Part shown: positions 7,450-8,002 of the stretch, piece after piece | Numbering within the stretch: the stretch's first letter is position 1 | Layout: every line of letters begins with the position of its first letter | Origin: Microcystis aeruginosa W13-11 | GTDB lineage: Bacteria; Cyanobacteriota; Cyanobacteriia; Cyanobacteriales; Microcystaceae | Reading direction: 5' to 3' | Length of the DNA: 8,002 bases | Assembly: GCA_009995705.1 (NCBI GenBank) | Contig: JAADBR010000184.1 | Location: 1-8,002 of the forward strand | Notes under the pieces: model-generated | The model's input: the letters and a program-made list of their open reading frames with translations, nothing else | What the model was told of the DNA's origin: nothing | The model's database searches: none | Position numbers and translations under genes: made by a program

Positions 7450-7663
7450 TTTGTTGAGGGGGGGGACTGGATGGAATAATTTACTTCCTGATCCCAATCC
7501 TGCTACTTTAGGAGGGATAGGATTAGGTTTACTCTGGTTAGTGGCTAATGGTTTAACTGTTCGTTTAGATTAGGGGATTCCGTTAGTTTCTGTCGATAAT
7601 TCTGGAAATTCACTGCAAGAACAAGGGTTTTACTTTTCGGTGAGATATAGAAAAGCATTCTAG
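7450..7663 (+). pseudogene. C-terminal fragment of a ShlB/FhaC/HecB family outer-membrane transporter
   Basis: Right after the transposase fragment the sequence reads GGTGWNN, then ATLGGIGLGLLWLVANGLTV and RLD, an in-frame TAG (7571-7573), then GIPLVSVDNSGNSLQEQGFY and FSVRY up to TAG 7661-7663. This is the pattern of the last beta-strands of cyanobacterial TpsB (ShlB/FhaC) proteins, 16-stranded barrels that export haemagglutinin-like partners across the outer membrane. Relatives have Tyr or Trp at the TAG position (RLDYGIPL). A run of eight G at 7458-7465 lies at the start; with seven G the upstream bases would read FVEGGTGWNN, a plausible continuation, so a one-base frameshift is also likely. 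Everything upstream (POTRA domain and most of the barrel) is missing. Only about 70 codons remain, and the family call rests on recalled C-terminal patterns. Confidence 0.68.
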
Positions 7664-7951
7664 CATATTCTGAGAGAATTATAATAATAGTTCTCAATTA
7701 ACTTAATCCGAATCTTTATCTTTTGTCCCTTGGTTAATTTCAGCGTTTTTCTCAAAGATGAGGTATAGTCAATGTGGTTTGTGCTTCGAGGCTAGCGCTC
7801 TGTTCAAACCCTCATTCTGTAAGGCTTCTGGGGTCGATAATCGCACTTTTTGATTTCAAAAAAGCCTAAAGATATTATCCAACAAGGTTTTTAGCCCACA
7901 TTCAGCAGATTAAATTGAAAAAAAGTTATTTTAGGTAAAGTGGATTTTAAA
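7664..7951. other. Spacer, probably including the left end of the next insertion sequence
   Basis: No gene, terminator or RNA is evident in this AT-rich stretch. The last 60 or so bases (from about GCCCACATTCAGCAG at 7893) probably belong to the leader and terminal repeat of the element whose transposase begins at 7952, but the partner end is outside the window, so the boundary cannot be fixed. Confidence 0.4.
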
Positions 7952-8002
7952 ATGACCAAAATGAAAACAGAAGTTCAAATAGACATACAAGACATAGACC
8001 AC
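7952..8002 (+). CDS. N-terminus of a probable IS1634-type (DUF4277) transposase, partial
   Basis: Seventeen codons from ATG 7952 run off the window edge: MTKMKTEVQIDIQDIDH. The DIQDIDH string is like the start of the DUF4277 domain at the N terminus of IS1634-family transposases (usually ...IDHLGIVAGI). A second ATG at 7961 could be the true start. No strong ribosome binding site is seen (AGTGGA at 7939-7944 is weak). The call rests on very few residues but fits a region already rich in mobile DNA. Confidence 0.5.
   Translation, partial: MTKMKTEVQIDIQDIDH

Overview
The window looks like a piece of chromosome from a unicellular cyanobacterium, most likely Microcystis or a close relative. It carries the overlapping photosystem II genes psbD and psbC, two protein families typical of cyanobacteria (DUF4168 and DUF928), and a Uma2-family gene. 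The right third is AT-rich and full of decayed mobile DNA. The genus is an inference from gene content and style; no species marker is present.

Positions 1-4591 are ordinary, well-kept core genome. On the + strand the end of psbD (D2 protein) overlaps psbC (CP43), which starts at GTG and is followed by an intrinsic terminator. A perfect 15-bp hairpin then separates psbC from a converging minus-strand pair: an HU-type DNA-binding protein gene followed 31 bp later by a cobD-like threonine-phosphate decarboxylase gene of the cobamide pathway. After a gap of about 550 bp without a convincing gene, the + strand carries an exported DUF4168 protein gene and ureE, the urease nickel chaperone.

Positions 4592-8002 are accessory and degraded. 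About 480 bp holds only weak ORF scraps. Next is an intact minus-strand Uma2-family (PD-(D/E)XK-like) gene with a 9-base C tract inside it. It is followed by a minus-strand DUF928 pseudogene. A 123-bp MITE-like element with 13-bp perfect terminal inverted repeats and an 8-bp target duplication interrupts this pseudogene, and an ISL3-type insertion sequence cuts off its 5' part. The ISL3 transposase has an in-frame TGA and has lost its C-terminal half. It runs directly into a + strand fragment that matches the C-terminal end of a ShlB/FhaC/HecB outer-membrane transporter and itself has an in-frame TAG. The window ends in the first 17 codons of what looks like an IS1634-type (DUF4277) transposase.

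The most informative reading of the right side is that a two-partner-secretion-type locus (ShlB transporter plus DUF928 protein, which often sit near CHAT/haemagglutinin genes in cyanobacteria) was destroyed by at least two mobile elements, with point mutations as well. I did not find an intact, previously undescribed system.
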